Origin: Clostridia bacterium
Lineage (GTDB): Bacteria; Bacillota; Clostridia; Oscillospirales; QAKW01
Assembly: GCA_017937065.1 (NCBI GenBank)
Contig: JAGBEI010000026.1
Span: forward strand, 62,001 to 126,000
Direction: 5' to 3'
Length of the DNA stretch: 64,000 nt
Shown: one piece after another, positions 25,715-35,750 of the stretch
Layout of the letters: each line of letters opens with the position of its first letter
How positions within the stretch are numbered: position 1 is the first letter of the stretch
Position numbers and translations under genes: made by a program
The notes under the pieces: model-generated
The model's database searches: none
What the model was told of the DNA's origin: nothing
What the model saw: the letters and a program-made list of their open reading frames with translations, nothing else

Positions 25715-28003
25715 TCAATAAGTGAGCATTACACCGTCAACCGTCGCAGTACAAAATATAGATTTAATGTCGGACATATAATTTTCAACAATTATCTGCG
25801 CTATTTTGTCTTCGACCTCTTTTTGGATAAAGCGCTTCAGCGAGCGGGCGCCGAACTTGCGGTCAAAGCCCTTTTCCGAAACATAATCAAGAGTCTTATC
25901 GTCAAACGAAAACTCTATTTCACGCACTTTGAGATTATCTCTAAGGTCACCCAACATAATACCGGCAATATGCCTGACGGTATCTCCCTGTAAAGGAGAA
26001 AAGGTTATAACCTCATCAACACGATTTATAAACTCGGGACGCAGGAACGTAAGCAACGCTTTCATTGCCTTTTCCGATTCCAATTCCTCCTGCGTACGGT
26101 TAAATCCCGTCGCATTCATTGCACCGGCGGTGGCGTTTGTAGTCATAATTATTACGGTATTTTCAAAATTGACGGTTCTGCCCTGCGCGTCCGTAAGTTT
26201 TCCGTCGTCAAGTATCTGAAGCATAATGTTCAGCACATCCGGATGCGCTTTTTCAATTTCATCAAACAGGACTACACTGTACGGCTTTCTGCGTATTTTT
26301 TCAGTGAGCTGGCCCGCATCGTCATAGCCAACATATCCGGGCGGAGCCCCGATAAGCTTTGACACGCTGTGCTTTTCCATGTACTCACTCATATCTATGC
26401 GAATAAGAGTTTCAACACTGTCAAACAGCTCCATTGCAAGTCTGCGCACAAGCTCCGTTTTACCTACGCCTGTGGGGCCGGTAAAAATAAATGACACCGG
26501 ACTTCTGTTAAAGCCTATACCCACACGGCGGCGTTTTATAGCAGCAGCAACCGCATCTACCGCTTTATCCTGACCGATAATGCGTTTTTTCAGATTATCG
26601 GCAAGCTTTGTCAGCTTTTCATATTCCTGTTCCTGTATTTTTGCAGCAGGAATACCCGTCCAAAGCTCAAGCACATATGCAATATGACCAAAGCTCAGCT
26701 CTGTTACGGAATCGGCTTCGGTATATTCTTTGAGTGCATTCTCCGCTACACACTCAGCCGCGCGAAGCTCGGCAATTTTTTTGAATGTCTCTTCATTCTG
26801 CTCGGCACCCGTAAGCTCCTCAAGCTGCTGCTTTATCTGTTCAAGCGCACGAGTGTTTTTGACAATTGTATTCTGCGCCACATTTTCCAGTGCCGCACCG
26901 CTGCATGCTTCATCAATAAGGTCAATTGCCTTATCGGGCAAAAACCTGTCGGTGATATACCGTTCAGACATGATTGCCGCCTGTGCCAATAGTGCGTCGG
27001 ATATCTTAACATTATGATACTGCTCATATTTGGGGCGTATTCCCTTGAGTATTTCTATCGTATCGTTTATAGTAGGCTCGTCAACCATAACAGGCTGAAA
27101 TCTGCGTTCAAGCGCCGCATCCTTTTCAATATATTTTCTGTATTCCGAAAGAGTAGTTGCGCCTATTACCTGAATTTCACCGCGGGAAAGTGCCGGCTTC
27201 AGAATATTCGCCGCATTCATCGTTCCCTCGCTGTCACCCGTTCCCACAAGATTATGAACCTCATCAATAACGAGTATAATATTGCCAAGTGCAACAACCT
27301 CGGATATCAGTCCCTTAATGCGGGCTTCAAACTGACCGCGAAACTGAGTGCCCGCAACAAGTGCCGTCAAATCAAGAAGATATACTTCTTTATCAAGCAG
27401 CTTTGCAGGCACCTGCTCATCTGCAATTTTCTGCGCAAGCGCCTCGGCAATAGCAGTCTTTCCGACACCCGGCTCGCCGATTAAAACAGGATTGTTTTTC
27501 GTACGTCTGTTCAATATTCGAATCAAACGGGTAAGCTCCACATCGCGACCTATTACGGGATCAAGCTTTCCGTCATGTGCATTTCTTGTCAGATTTACTC
27601 CGTACTGATCAAGATATTTTCTCTTTTTATCAGTACGCTTTTGCTTCTTTTCCTCCTTTTTATTATCAGTCTTTTCCGCACTGCGTTCCGTTTCCGGCTG
27701 CTTGCCGGAAGACACAATGTTATTCATAAAATTGCCGAAAAACGGAGGGAATGAAGGCGCAGTCTGAGAATCCATTTCATCCGGGGAAATACCCATCTGG
27801 TCAACCATAGAATCAAACTCCTCAGACATATTATCTATATCCTCATCCGAAATGCCCATATTCTTAATAATCTGATCAACCTGGTGTATACCAAGCTCTT
27901 TAGCGCATTTCAGGCAGTAACCTTCATTTACGGTTTTGTTATCCTCATATTTTGAGACAAACACAACCGCCATACGTTTATTGCATCTTGCACAAAGCAT
28001 CAT
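25715..28003 (-). CDS. clpE: ClpE-type ATP-dependent Clp protease ATPase
   Basis: A 762-residue AAA+ unfoldase that feeds proteins to ClpP or refolds them. The N-terminus is a four-cysteine zinc finger (C4, C7, C30, C33), the ClpE mark, in place of the Clp_N double repeat. Two AAA+ modules follow: GEPGVGKT with VIDEVHNLVG, a short coiled middle region (LEQIKQQLEELTG), then GPTGVGKTE with FDEIEKAHPD and the sensor 2/D2-small domain. Start overlaps the pgsA stop (ATGA). In Firmicutes clpE is often CtsR-controlled; no CtsR heptad was found here, as the gene is inside an operon. Confidence 0.92.
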   Translation of the reverse strand: MMLCARCNKRMAVVFVSKYEDNKTVNEGYCLKCAKELGIHQVDQIIKNMGISDEDIDNMSEEFDSMVDQMGISPDEMDSQTAPSFPPFFGNFMNNIVSSGKQPETERSAEKTDNKKEEKKQKRTDKKRKYLDQYGVNLTRNAHDGKLDPVIGRDVELTRLIRILNRRTKNNPVLIGEPGVGKTAIAEALAQKIADEQVPAKLLDKEVYLLDLTALVAGTQFRGQFEARIKGLISEVVALGNIILVIDEVHNLVGTGDSEGTMNAANILKPALSRGEIQVIGATTLSEYRKYIEKDAALERRFQPVMVDEPTINDTIEILKGIRPKYEQYHNVKISDALLAQAAIMSERYITDRFLPDKAIDLIDEACSGAALENVAQNTIVKNTRALEQIKQQLEELTGAEQNEETFKKIAELRAAECVAENALKEYTEADSVTELSFGHIAYVLELWTGIPAAKIQEQEYEKLTKLADNLKKRIIGQDKAVDAVAAAIKRRRVGIGFNRSPVSFIFTGPTGVGKTELVRRLAMELFDSVETLIRIDMSEYMEKHSVSKLIGAPPGYVGYDDAGQLTEKIRRKPYSVVLFDEIEKAHPDVLNIMLQILDDGKLTDAQGRTVNFENTVIIMTTNATAGAMNATGFNRTQEELESEKAMKALLTFLRPEFINRVDEVITFSPLQGDTVRHIAGIMLGDLRDNLKVREIEFSFDDKTLDYVSEKGFDRKFGARSLKRFIQKEVEDKIAQIIVENYMSDIKSIFCTATVDGVMLTY

Positions 28004-28566
28004 TTCTTCTCCTTGTTAACTTGAGATTTTGCCATGTTTTCTTTAATCTTCAAATACATCTGTGCATAATCAAAAAATGCTATAATGGTAGCCACAATAC
28101 TGCAGCACATAAGAATTGTAGCATAATGCTCAGGCAGAGTCTGTTCGTCGGTGGCAAGAATTATCATTACACATGTAAAAAGTATTACAGTGGCAATTTT
28201 ACCGGACCATTTTGACTGAACGACAAACTTCTCTTTCAATAGGTTTATACCGCCGAGAATCATTATAACTTCCTTGACAATGAACAATACAAGAATCCAC
28301 ATGGAAATTCTTTTATTTATCGCAAGACAGCCGACAGCGGAAAGCTGCATAAGCTTATCTGCAACAGGATCGGCGAGCTTGCCGAAATCGGTAATTTTAT
28401 TATACTTACGCGCTATATACCCGTCAAGAACATCCGTAACGGAAGCGACAAAAAATATTGCAGCTGCCGACACACGAGCCGCCGTGCCGTCGCCCGTCGT
28501 ATACGTCAGTATAAAAACAGGCACTAAAAACAGCCTGATAATTGTAAGTATATTAGGTAAATTCAT
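28000..28566 (-). CDS. pgsA: CDP-diacylglycerol-glycerol-3-phosphate 3-phosphatidyltransferase
   Basis: A 188-residue inner-membrane enzyme that makes phosphatidylglycerol phosphate. The CDP-alcohol phosphotransferase motif D-x2-DG-x2-AR-x8-G-x3-D-x3-D is complete (D45, D48, G49, A52, R53, G62, D66, D70). About five hydrophobic segments. The start NLPNILTIIRLFLVPVF is typical. Four-base overlap with clpE. Confidence 0.96.
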   Translation of the reverse strand: MNLPNILTIIRLFLVPVFILTYTTGDGTAARVSAAAIFFVASVTDVLDGYIARKYNKITDFGKLADPVADKLMQLSAVGCLAINKRISMWILVLFIVKEVIMILGGINLLKEKFVVQSKWSGKIATVILFTCVMIILATDEQTLPEHYATILMCCSIVATIIAFFDYAQMYLKIKENMAKSQVNKEKK

Positions 28567-28577
28567 ATTAAGCTCCG

Positions 28578-29318
28578 TTATTTTATATTTAAAATCGAAT
28601 TTATCGGATTAATATTCGAAACAGTTTTAAGCAAAACGGTCGAATCAATCGTCTTCTTTGAAAACAGGCTGCCGCTGTCAGGATCAACTCCTTTGGATAC
28701 AGCAGAGAAAACGACTGAAATTACAAATACTATAATAAGACCTCTCAGTACTCCGAATAAAAGTCCCCCGACCTTATTCACTGTGCCTCCAAGCGGCAAC
28801 GCATTAAATACGGCAGTAACAAGTCTGGAAACGACCCATAAAACTATACTTAATATAACAAACAATACGATTAGAGCAATAACTCTACTTATTGTCCCAC
28901 TTATCGGCGCCGCTATACTGTCAATAAGATTATCTTTTGCTGCATTGCTGTTTTCCGTAACGGAGTTTGCCATTTTGATAATTTCACCTGTGTCGATACC
29001 GGCAAATTCCAAAACAGATTTCAGTTCTGTCGGCATGCTTTCGACAGCGCCCGCAACATCAATGCTGTTTAAGGCATCTTCATACGACTTGCCCACCGAG
29101 CTTGAGTCTACCGCACCCAATATGTATTGCTTAACAGACGGATTAACGAACTCCTGATTTATATATCCGGAGACCGGTCCGCTCAGCATAACAGATAAAA
29201 CTATGGCAACAACCGTGCCCAAAAGACTGAAAAGTGTACCGATCAGCCCTTTTTTTAATGCAAAAAACGCAGATACAATAAGTATTGCCGCCAAAACAAT
29301 ATCAATTATAATATTCAC
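28578..29318 (-). CDS. CvpA-family membrane protein
   Basis: A 246-residue protein with four hydrophobic segments. The opening IIDIVLAAILIVSAFFALKK and KGLIGTLFSLLG fit the CvpA family, and the C-terminal pair with GGTVNKVGGLLFGVLRG is its hallmark. CvpA is linked to envelope stress and, in E. coli, to colicin V production and purF. An insertion between helices 2 and 3 (about residues 60-140) is larger than in the short E. coli protein, as usual in clostridia. Confidence 0.85.
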   Translation of the reverse strand: MNIIIDIVLAAILIVSAFFALKKGLIGTLFSLLGTVVAIVLSVMLSGPVSGYINQEFVNPSVKQYILGAVDSSSVGKSYEDALNSIDVAGAVESMPTELKSVLEFAGIDTGEIIKMANSVTENSNAAKDNLIDSIAAPISGTISRVIALIVLFVILSIVLWVVSRLVTAVFNALPLGGTVNKVGGLLFGVLRGLIIVFVISVVFSAVSKGVDPDSGSLFSKKTIDSTVLLKTVSNINPINSILNIK

Positions 29319-29336
29319 AGTAAACTCTCCTTATCT

Positions 29337-30542
29337 TCAATTAATTAAATTATATACTATCCCTGAATCACTTACAACCAAAACAGAATTTTTATCGGAA
29401 AATAAAACATATTCAGCGTCATTTGGATTTTCACGTTCCGAAATCAGCTTTCCCGATACGGTATAAATATAAATTTTATCTCTCGACAAAAGTGCCAATC
29501 TGTCACCGAAAATATCGGATGAAATAACGGTTACATCCGTTCCGGTTTCCGATATTGTTTTTCCGGCATTGTCAAATACCGTCACGGCAGAGCTTCCGCT
29601 GTGGCTGTCGCTTAAAACAACGCAGTTATATTTACCTCTTCCGAGCGAATAAGCCTGTAAAAATTTATTGCCGAACTCGTATCTGTATTTTTCCTTACCC
29701 TTGGAATCCAGTATACAAACACCCCACTCGAACAGAGCGCATACGGTCGAATCATCCTTGCACAAGACCGATACTGCTATATTATCTTCAAATTCAGCGT
29801 TCCAAAGACTCTCCTCTTCCGTAAAGCTGTAATAATTAATCTGAGGAATGATGCTGCTGTTCTCAATATAATAAGAAGAAACCGCTGCATGACGGTTATC
29901 CTCTGAAATGTCAGCGGAAAGAATATAACGCGACATACTGTTGAGCCTGTATATTTCCTCAAAAGAAGAATTGTATACTATCAGTTTGTTCTTGTATGCA
30001 TCGCTTTCCGTTACAACCGCAAAATAGCCGCTGTCGTTCATTGACGCCGTAACAATATTATCGTCAAATGTCATATCAAAGACAACAGCAAAGGAGTTTG
30101 TAACAATAAGATGCCGCCCTCCTCTGTCAAATGTCATGACATACTTATCGGTAGTGACAAGAGCCGGATTGTTAAATCCCGTCAGCACGCTTTGAAACTG
30201 CGTCCCCGCATTATCCATAATAACAAGACTGTCCGATGTAACCCGTGCAATTCCGTCCTTATAAACACCGACAGCGCCTGACGAATTATAATCGTAATCA
30301 ATGACAGAATTATCCGTGCTTTTGTCAGATGACAGACCTATATCGATTTTTGCGGCAAGCCGTCTGAAATTATCTGCATTCAGCTTATCTTTATTAACAA
30401 AAAGCAAAACAAGGGCAAACACAGCCGCCACAAACAGGAGAAGAAAGCGCGAAAACCTGATTTTCGATTTAATTCTTTCCTTTTTCGAGCCTTGCTGCTC
30501 ACTCATGTCCATTAAATCATCCTGTTCGCTATATTCCGGCAT
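29337..30542 (-). CDS. Membrane-anchored beta-propeller-like protein, probably DUF5711
   Basis: A 401-residue protein of unknown role. A polar cytoplasmic head of about 30 residues and one membrane segment (RFLLLFVAAVFALVLLFVNK) are followed by an extracellular domain of short repeated beta-strand units (VYNSSFEEIYRLNSM, VFDNAGKTISETG, IYTVSGKLISE) as in seven-bladed propellers. I place it in the DUF5711 group by length, layout and its usual position beside cvpA and pgsA; that name is from memory. It overlaps the truA end by 14 bases. Confidence 0.7.
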   Translation of the reverse strand: MPEYSEQDDLMDMSEQQGSKKERIKSKIRFSRFLLLFVAAVFALVLLFVNKDKLNADNFRRLAAKIDIGLSSDKSTDNSVIDYDYNSSGAVGVYKDGIARVTSDSLVIMDNAGTQFQSVLTGFNNPALVTTDKYVMTFDRGGRHLIVTNSFAVVFDMTFDDNIVTASMNDSGYFAVVTESDAYKNKLIVYNSSFEEIYRLNSMSRYILSADISEDNRHAAVSSYYIENSSIIPQINYYSFTEEESLWNAEFEDNIAVSVLCKDDSTVCALFEWGVCILDSKGKEKYRYEFGNKFLQAYSLGRGKYNCVVLSDSHSGSSAVTVFDNAGKTISETGTDVTVISSDIFGDRLALLSRDKIYIYTVSGKLISERENPNDAEYVLFSDKNSVLVVSDSGIVYNLIN

Positions 30543-31299
30543 CAGCGTTTTCCACCTCCTTTATATCATAAAAAACTCTGTTAAGATACAAGCCCTGCGG
30601 CGGCGCGGTTTTTCCGGCGGCACTGCGGTCTCTTGCTGAAATTATATACGAAATTTGATTTTTGTCAATCTTTTGTTCGTTTACGGCAAGCAGAGTACCC
30701 ACAATAATACGAACCATTTTATATAAAAAACCGTCGGCGCATATACGTATTTGCACGCAGTCATCGGCTTTCATCACAGAACAGTAATATACGGTACGAA
30801 ACGTATCTGTTATTTTTGAGCCGTTTGCCATAAATGAGCGAAAGTCATGCCTTCCCACAAATTCCTTTGCCGCATCATTCATAGCATCTGTATCAAGCTC
30901 ACCGATATAATGATATGCAAGTCCGTTTAAAAACGGATTGCGCGGCCGTCCGCCGTATATCTTATAAATATACTCCTTGGCAACGGCGCTGTAACGCGGA
31001 TGAAAATCGTCAGGCACTTTTATGCAGTCGTATACCCCCATGTCGTCAGGAAGAGCAAAATTAAGTGCCGCCACCGCTTTAAAGGGTTCAACCTCGTACG
31101 GCGGCGTAAAGCAAAAACAATAGCCGTTCGCGTGCACTCCGCTGTCCGTCCTGCTGCATCCCGTAACATCGGCTCGGACTCCGTAAAGCTTTTCAACAGC
31201 ATCCTGTACGCAGCTTTGCACACTTTTCCCGTTCTTCTGTACCTGCCATCCGACATAAGCCGAACCGTTATACTTTAATTTTACAAGTAATTTTGACAC
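30529..31299 (-). CDS. truA: tRNA pseudouridine(38-40) synthase TruA
   Basis: A 256-residue enzyme that isomerises uridines 38-40 in the tRNA anticodon arm. The catalytic aspartate is D52 in GCSRTDSGVHANG, and the family LNFALPDDMGV and FLYKMVRIIVGTL segments are present. It lies 8 bases after ecfT, the usual ecfA1-ecfA2-ecfT-truA order. Confidence 0.96.
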   Translation of the reverse strand: MSKLLVKLKYNGSAYVGWQVQKNGKSVQSCVQDAVEKLYGVRADVTGCSRTDSGVHANGYCFCFTPPYEVEPFKAVAALNFALPDDMGVYDCIKVPDDFHPRYSAVAKEYIYKIYGGRPRNPFLNGLAYHYIGELDTDAMNDAAKEFVGRHDFRSFMANGSKITDTFRTVYYCSVMKADDCVQIRICADGFLYKMVRIIVGTLLAVNEQKIDKNQISYIISARDRSAAGKTAPPQGLYLNRVFYDIKEVENADAGI

Positions 31300-31307
31300 A
31301 ATGTCTC

Positions 31308-32114
31308 CTAAATAAAAACATTTATTAAAATTATAGATACAAAAACTGCCAAAACAATAAACGCAGCTATATAGTCCCTTAGCGAAAAGCTGTATATTTT
31401 ATAACGGGTTCTGCCGTCACCTCCGTTATAGCATCTGCACTCCATAGCGTCCGCCAGCTCCTCGGCACGTCTGAAGGCGGATACGATAAGCGGAATCAAT
31501 ATCGGAATCAGCGCCTTGGCACGCCTTATTATATTCCCTGTTTCGAAATCCGCGCCCCTCGCCTTCTGGGCGTTTGTTATCTTTTCCGTCTCGTCAGTAA
31601 GCGTGGGAATGAAACGCATGGCAATGGTCATCATCATTGCAAGCTCATGAACGGGCACCTTTATATACCGAAGCGGCGATATCAGCCGCTCCAGCGCGTC
31701 TGTAAGCATTACAGGACTTGTGGTATAAGTCATAAATGACGTACCGGTAATAAGCAAAACAATACGTATTACCATAAACGCTGCGTTTCTGAGCCCGCCC
31801 CACTTAAGCCATGCAAGCCAGCCGATATCCGGAAATACAGGAGCTCCCGTACCGTAAAAGATATTAAAAAAGGCGGTGAAAACTATAATAAACAACAGCG
31901 GCTTTATGCCTTTGAGCACCGTTTGGACAGGTATTTTTGAAATAAGAATTATTACAATCAGCAGACCGCCCGTAAGAAGAAAGCCCCAAAAATTTTTAAC
32001 CATAAAAAGAGCCGCAATGTAAACAACGGTAAGAATAATTTTCATCCGCGGATCCATTTTATGGATAACGGAATCTCCGGGAAAATACTGACCTATCGTG
32101 ATATCCTTAATCAT
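31308..32114 (-). CDS. ecfT: ECF transporter transmembrane subunit EcfT
   Basis: A 268-residue membrane scaffold that links the two EcfA ATPases to exchangeable S components. Start GQYFPGDSVIHKMDPRMKI is typical. Coupling-helix motifs occur as QKARGAD near residue 185 and MECRCY near residue 228, the second being a variant of the usual ARG. Its start overlaps the ecfA2 stop (ATGA). Confidence 0.93.
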   Translation of the reverse strand: MIKDITIGQYFPGDSVIHKMDPRMKIILTVVYIAALFMVKNFWGFLLTGGLLIVIILISKIPVQTVLKGIKPLLFIIVFTAFFNIFYGTGAPVFPDIGWLAWLKWGGLRNAAFMVIRIVLLITGTSFMTYTTSPVMLTDALERLISPLRYIKVPVHELAMMMTIAMRFIPTLTDETEKITNAQKARGADFETGNIIRRAKALIPILIPLIVSAFRRAEELADAMECRCYNGGDGRTRYKIYSFSLRDYIAAFIVLAVFVSIILINVFI

Positions 32115-32974
32115 TTGACATCACCGTCCTTTATACACCGCATTATCTCGTCACGCGCATCCTCAACCGTATATATGTCGGGCGAAACCTTATATCCCAG
32201 CTTGTTTAACGATATAAAAACCTTGGTTATCTGCGGAATATCAAGTCCGATTTTTTCAAGCTCTTCTGCCTTTTCAAATACCTCTTTCACAGAAGCGTGC
32301 ATCATACATTCAGCACGGTTCATGACAATTATTGAATTAGCATTTTTTGCAATATCCTCCATCGAGTGGGATACAAGCAGCACCGTGCTTTTTGTCTCCT
32401 GATGGTATTCCCGTATTCTTGCAAGTATTTCATCTCTGCCCCTGGGGTCGAGACCTGCCGCCGGCTCATCCAAAACCAAAACCTTCGGTGACATTGCCAT
32501 CACCCCTGCAATTGCAACACGCCGCTTCTGCCCGCCGGACAAATCAAAAGGCGACTTTTCAAGATACTTTTTATCAAGTCCGACAAACTCCGTTGCCATC
32601 ATTACGCGCTGTTCTATATCCTTATCGGAAAGTCCCATATTTTTAGGACCGAATGCAATATCGTTATAAACCGTATCCTCGAACAGCTGATACTCAGGGT
32701 ACTGGAAAACAAGCCCGACCTTAAACCTTGTTTGAATTCTTTTAAGCTTATTCTCCTGCCACAAATCCTCGCCGTCAACATAAACCCGACCTGAGGTCGG
32801 CTTTAAAATAGCGTTAAAATGAGAAATAAGTGTACTCTTGCCGGAGCCGGTGTGACCTATTATGCCTACGTAATCCCCGTCTTCAATACCGATAGACACG
32901 TTGTTAAGCGCCGTCTTTTCAAAAGGAGTTCCGACGCCGTATTTATAAGTTAAATTCTCTGTGGTTATTATCAA
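32111..32974 (-). CDS. ecfA2: ECF transporter ATPase EcfA2
   Basis: A 287-residue ATPase. Walker A GHTGSGKST, Q-loop VFQYPEYQLF, signature LSGGQKRRVAIAG, Walker B VLVLDEPAAGLDPRG and switch His in VSHSMED are all intact. TTG start at 32974 with GGAGGG five bases upstream, overlapping the end of ecfA1 by 32 bases. Forms the shared group II ECF module with EcfA1 and EcfT, distinct from the fused ATPase at the left edge. Confidence 0.96.
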   Translation of the reverse strand: MIITTENLTYKYGVGTPFEKTALNNVSIGIEDGDYVGIIGHTGSGKSTLISHFNAILKPTSGRVYVDGEDLWQENKLKRIQTRFKVGLVFQYPEYQLFEDTVYNDIAFGPKNMGLSDKDIEQRVMMATEFVGLDKKYLEKSPFDLSGGQKRRVAIAGVMAMSPKVLVLDEPAAGLDPRGRDEILARIREYHQETKSTVLLVSHSMEDIAKNANSIIVMNRAECMMHASVKEVFEKAEELEKIGLDIPQITKVFISLNKLGYKVSPDIYTVEDARDEIMRCIKDGDVK

Positions 32975-33830
32975 TTTTACCCTCCAGAAGCTTTGACAAA
33001 ACCTCTACGCAATCTTTTTCGTTGAGCACTGAAATCGGCACCTTGATATCATATTCACGCAGCTTATACATAAGCTCCGCAGCCTGGGGCACATCCAGCG
33101 CAACACTGTGCAGCAGCCCTACGTTTTGAAATACATATTCAGGTGTTCCGTCAACAAGAATTTTTCCGTCGTCCATTACTATCACCCTGTCCGCCTGCAC
33201 CGCCTCATCCATATAATGAGTTATCAGCACGACCGTCACACCCTGTTCCGATTTCAGCCGCTTTATAGTAGCCATAACCTCTTTTCTGCCTTTGGGATCC
33301 AACATAGCCGTTGGTTCATCCATAATAAGACATTTGGGACGCATGGCAATGATACCTGCAATAGCAACGCGCTGTTTCTGTCCTCCCGACAAGCGATGCG
33401 GTGCATGATGTTTATATTCGGTCATACCGACAATCTCAAGCGCCTCATCTACCCTTTGTACCATCTCATCATGCGGTACACCAAGATTTTCAAGTGCAAA
33501 CGCTATATCCTCGTCAACAACAGTGGCAATTATCTGATTATCCGGATTTTGAAATACCATACCCATATTACGTCGTATTTCAAGTATTTTATCGCTCTGC
33601 GCAGTGTCTATTCCGCACGCGTAGACCTTTCCTCCAGTCGGGAGCAGAATTCCGTTGAAATTTTTTGCAAGCGTGCTTTTACCGCTTCCGTTATGACCGA
33701 GGATAGCAACAAAGCTGTTTTGCTCGATTTCAAGGTCGATACCGTCAAGTACAAGCGCACTGTTTTCTTCGGGGTTATACGAAAATGAAATGTTTTCTGT
33801 TTTTATAATTTCGGTTTTAATATTACTCAT
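32943..33830 (-). CDS. ecfA1: ECF transporter ATPase EcfA1
   Basis: A 295-residue ATPase. Walker A GHNGSGKST, Q-loop VFQNPDNQI, signature LSGGQKQRVAIAG and Walker B CLIMDEPTAMLDP are intact. The C-terminal extension (LPQAAEL-type, here DVPQAAELMYKLREYDIKV) is normal for EcfA1. ATG at 33830 overlaps the stop of the upstream methyltransferase gene (ATGA), with AAGGTGG eight bases before it; a GTG at 33842 is less likely. Confidence 0.96.
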   Translation of the reverse strand: MSNIKTEIIKTENISFSYNPEENSALVLDGIDLEIEQNSFVAILGHNGSGKSTLAKNFNGILLPTGGKVYACGIDTAQSDKILEIRRNMGMVFQNPDNQIIATVVDEDIAFALENLGVPHDEMVQRVDEALEIVGMTEYKHHAPHRLSGGQKQRVAIAGIIAMRPKCLIMDEPTAMLDPKGRKEVMATIKRLKSEQGVTVVLITHYMDEAVQADRVIVMDDGKILVDGTPEYVFQNVGLLHSVALDVPQAAELMYKLREYDIKVPISVLNEKDCVEVLSKLLEGKIDNNHREFNL

Positions 33831-34687
33831 CTGCCGTACCACCTTGCCACCGAGCCTGACGGAAATGCCCTGCCGCTTTCAGTCAAAAGTCCGATTTCCG
33901 AGCTTTCAAACCTTCCGCCCAATTTTTCGTCTATGCATGTTCTGAGCAAATATTCCATAACAGACGCACTCAAACCCGTAGAATATGAATTAAGAATAAA
34001 AAACAAAGGTTTGTCCGACAGCAGCAATGCACATTTTTTCACAAAATCATAGAGCATGTCCTCCAGCTGCCAGACCTCACCGCCCGGCCCCCTTCCGTAG
34101 GACGGCGGATCCATAACAATGCCGTCATATTTATTGCCGCGGCGGATTTCACGTTCCACGAACTTAATACAGTCGTCAACTATATAACGAACCGGCTTTT
34201 CCCTCAGACCGCAAGCCTGCGCGTTATCCTTTGCCCACTGAACCATACCCTTTGAGGCGTCGACATGGCACACATTTGCACCGGCTGCCGCACAAGCCAT
34301 AGTTGCACCGCCGGTATATGCAAAAAGATTGAGAACGCTCACCCTGCGTCCCGCGTTTTCAATCTTATTACTCATAAAATCCCAGTTTACCGCCTGCTCC
34401 GGAAAAATACCCGTATGCTTAAAATTCATGGGTTTTATGTTGAAAGTAAGGTTTTTATATTTTATCTGCCAGCTTTCGGGCAGGTCATAAATCTGCCAGC
34501 TTCCGCCGCCGCTTTTTGAACGGTGATAGTGAGCGTTTGCCTTTTTCCACAGCGGATGGCTTTTTTCACTTTTCCAAATTGCCTGCGGATCGGGTCTGAT
34601 AAGAATATAATCTCCCCAGCTTTCAAGACGCTCACCGCATAAAGCATCAAGCAGTTTATAATCTTTCCATTCATCAGCCAAAAACAT
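33827..34687 (-). CDS. Class I SAM-dependent rRNA methyltransferase (RlmI-like family)
   Basis: A 286-residue protein. SAM-binding motif I is VLNLFAYTGGATMACAAAGA, motif II ends HVDASKG, and motif IV is MDPPSYGRG, as in the cytosine-C5 23S rRNA methyltransferase family around RlmI/RlmK. The PUA domain of RlmI is absent; the N-terminal 90 residues are a beta-rich domain instead. ATG at 34687 with TTGAGGTG is chosen; a longer start at 34747 would lie inside ruvB. One base separates it from ruvB. Confidence 0.85.
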   Translation of the reverse strand: MFLADEWKDYKLLDALCGERLESWGDYILIRPDPQAIWKSEKSHPLWKKANAHYHRSKSGGGSWQIYDLPESWQIKYKNLTFNIKPMNFKHTGIFPEQAVNWDFMSNKIENAGRRVSVLNLFAYTGGATMACAAAGANVCHVDASKGMVQWAKDNAQACGLREKPVRYIVDDCIKFVEREIRRGNKYDGIVMDPPSYGRGPGGEVWQLEDMLYDFVKKCALLLSDKPLFFILNSYSTGLSASVMEYLLRTCIDEKLGGRFESSEIGLLTESGRAFPSGSVARWYGR

Positions 34688-34688
34688 G

Positions 34689-35723
34689 TTACACCTCAAA
34701 AGAAACCTGTTCGCCGTCCGTAGGCATGCCCAAATGCCGGTATGCATTTACCGTAGCAGTTCTGCCGCGGGGAGTTCTTGAAATAAATCCCATTTGCAGC
34801 AGATACGGCTCATAAACATCCTCAAGCGTAACAGCCTCCTCGCCTATTGTAGCAGCAAGCGTTTCAAGCCCTACGGGACCGCCGCCGAAATTGGTTATTA
34901 TGCTTGTCAGCATTAATCTGTCTATATTGTCAAGACCCAGCTCATCAATTTCAAGAGCTGCAAGTGCGAGCTTTGCAATTTTTTTATCTATAACTCCGTT
35001 ACTCTTAACCTGTGCAAAATCCCGCACCCTCTTTAAAAGCCTATTTGCAATTCGCGGAGTGCCCCTTGAGCGCATGGCAATTTCCATCGCCCCGTCCCTC
35101 TCGACAGGAATATTCAGAATACCTGCCGAACGCATGACGATTTCGCACAGCTCATCGGCACTGTACAGCTCCAGGCGCAGCATGACGCCGAAGCGGTCGC
35201 GCAGCGGAGACGATATCTGACCTGCTCTTGTTGTAGCGCCTATGAGAGTAAAGCGCGGCAAGTCAATTCGTATGCTTCTTGCAGACGGTCCCTTGCCTAT
35301 AATTATATCAACCGCATAATCCTCCATAGCGGGATAAAGTATTTCCTCTACCGCACGTGAAAGACGGTGAATTTCGTCAATAAAAAGCACATCTCCAGGC
35401 TGAAGATTTGTGATTATAGCGGCAAGATCTCCTGCCTTTTCAATCGCAGGCCCGGACGTTATCCTGATATTTACACCCATCTCGGAAGCTATAATTCCCG
35501 CAAGCGTAGTCTTGCCGAGACCCGGAGGACCGTACAGCAGACAATGGTCAAGGCTCTCGCCGCGTGATTTTGCCGCTTCAATATAAATATTCAGATTTTC
35601 CTTTGCCTTCCCTTGTCCTATATACTCACCGATACGGCGCGGACGCAGTGATTCCTCAATTTCATTGTCTGTCCCCGTCAACGTAGACGTAACTATTCTT
35701 TCATCAAAATCCGATTCTATCAT
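34689..35723 (-). CDS. ruvB: Holliday junction branch migration ATPase RuvB
   Basis: A 344-residue AAA+ motor for branch migration of Holliday junctions. Walker [10 protein letters not shown], Walker [10 protein letters not shown], sensor 1 LIGATTRAG, arginine finger region LRDRFG, and the C-terminal winged helix ([12 protein letters not shown]) are present. Third gene of the ruvCAB run, 27 bases after ruvA. Confidence 0.98.
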   Translation of the reverse strand: MIESDFDERIVTSTLTGTDNEIEESLRPRRIGEYIGQGKAKENLNIYIEAAKSRGESLDHCLLYGPPGLGKTTLAGIIASEMGVNIRITSGPAIEKAGDLAAIITNLQPGDVLFIDEIHRLSRAVEEILYPAMEDYAVDIIIGKGPSARSIRIDLPRFTLIGATTRAGQISSPLRDRFGVMLRLELYSADELCEIVMRSAGILNIPVERDGAMEIAMRSRGTPRIANRLLKRVRDFAQVKSNGVIDKKIAKLALAALEIDELGLDNIDRLMLTSIITNFGGGPVGLETLAATIGEEAVTLEDVYEPYLLQMGFISRTPRGRTATVNAYRHLGMPTDGEQVSFEV

Positions 35724-35750
35724 CTAAACCTCTTATCTGTTGTCATTACT

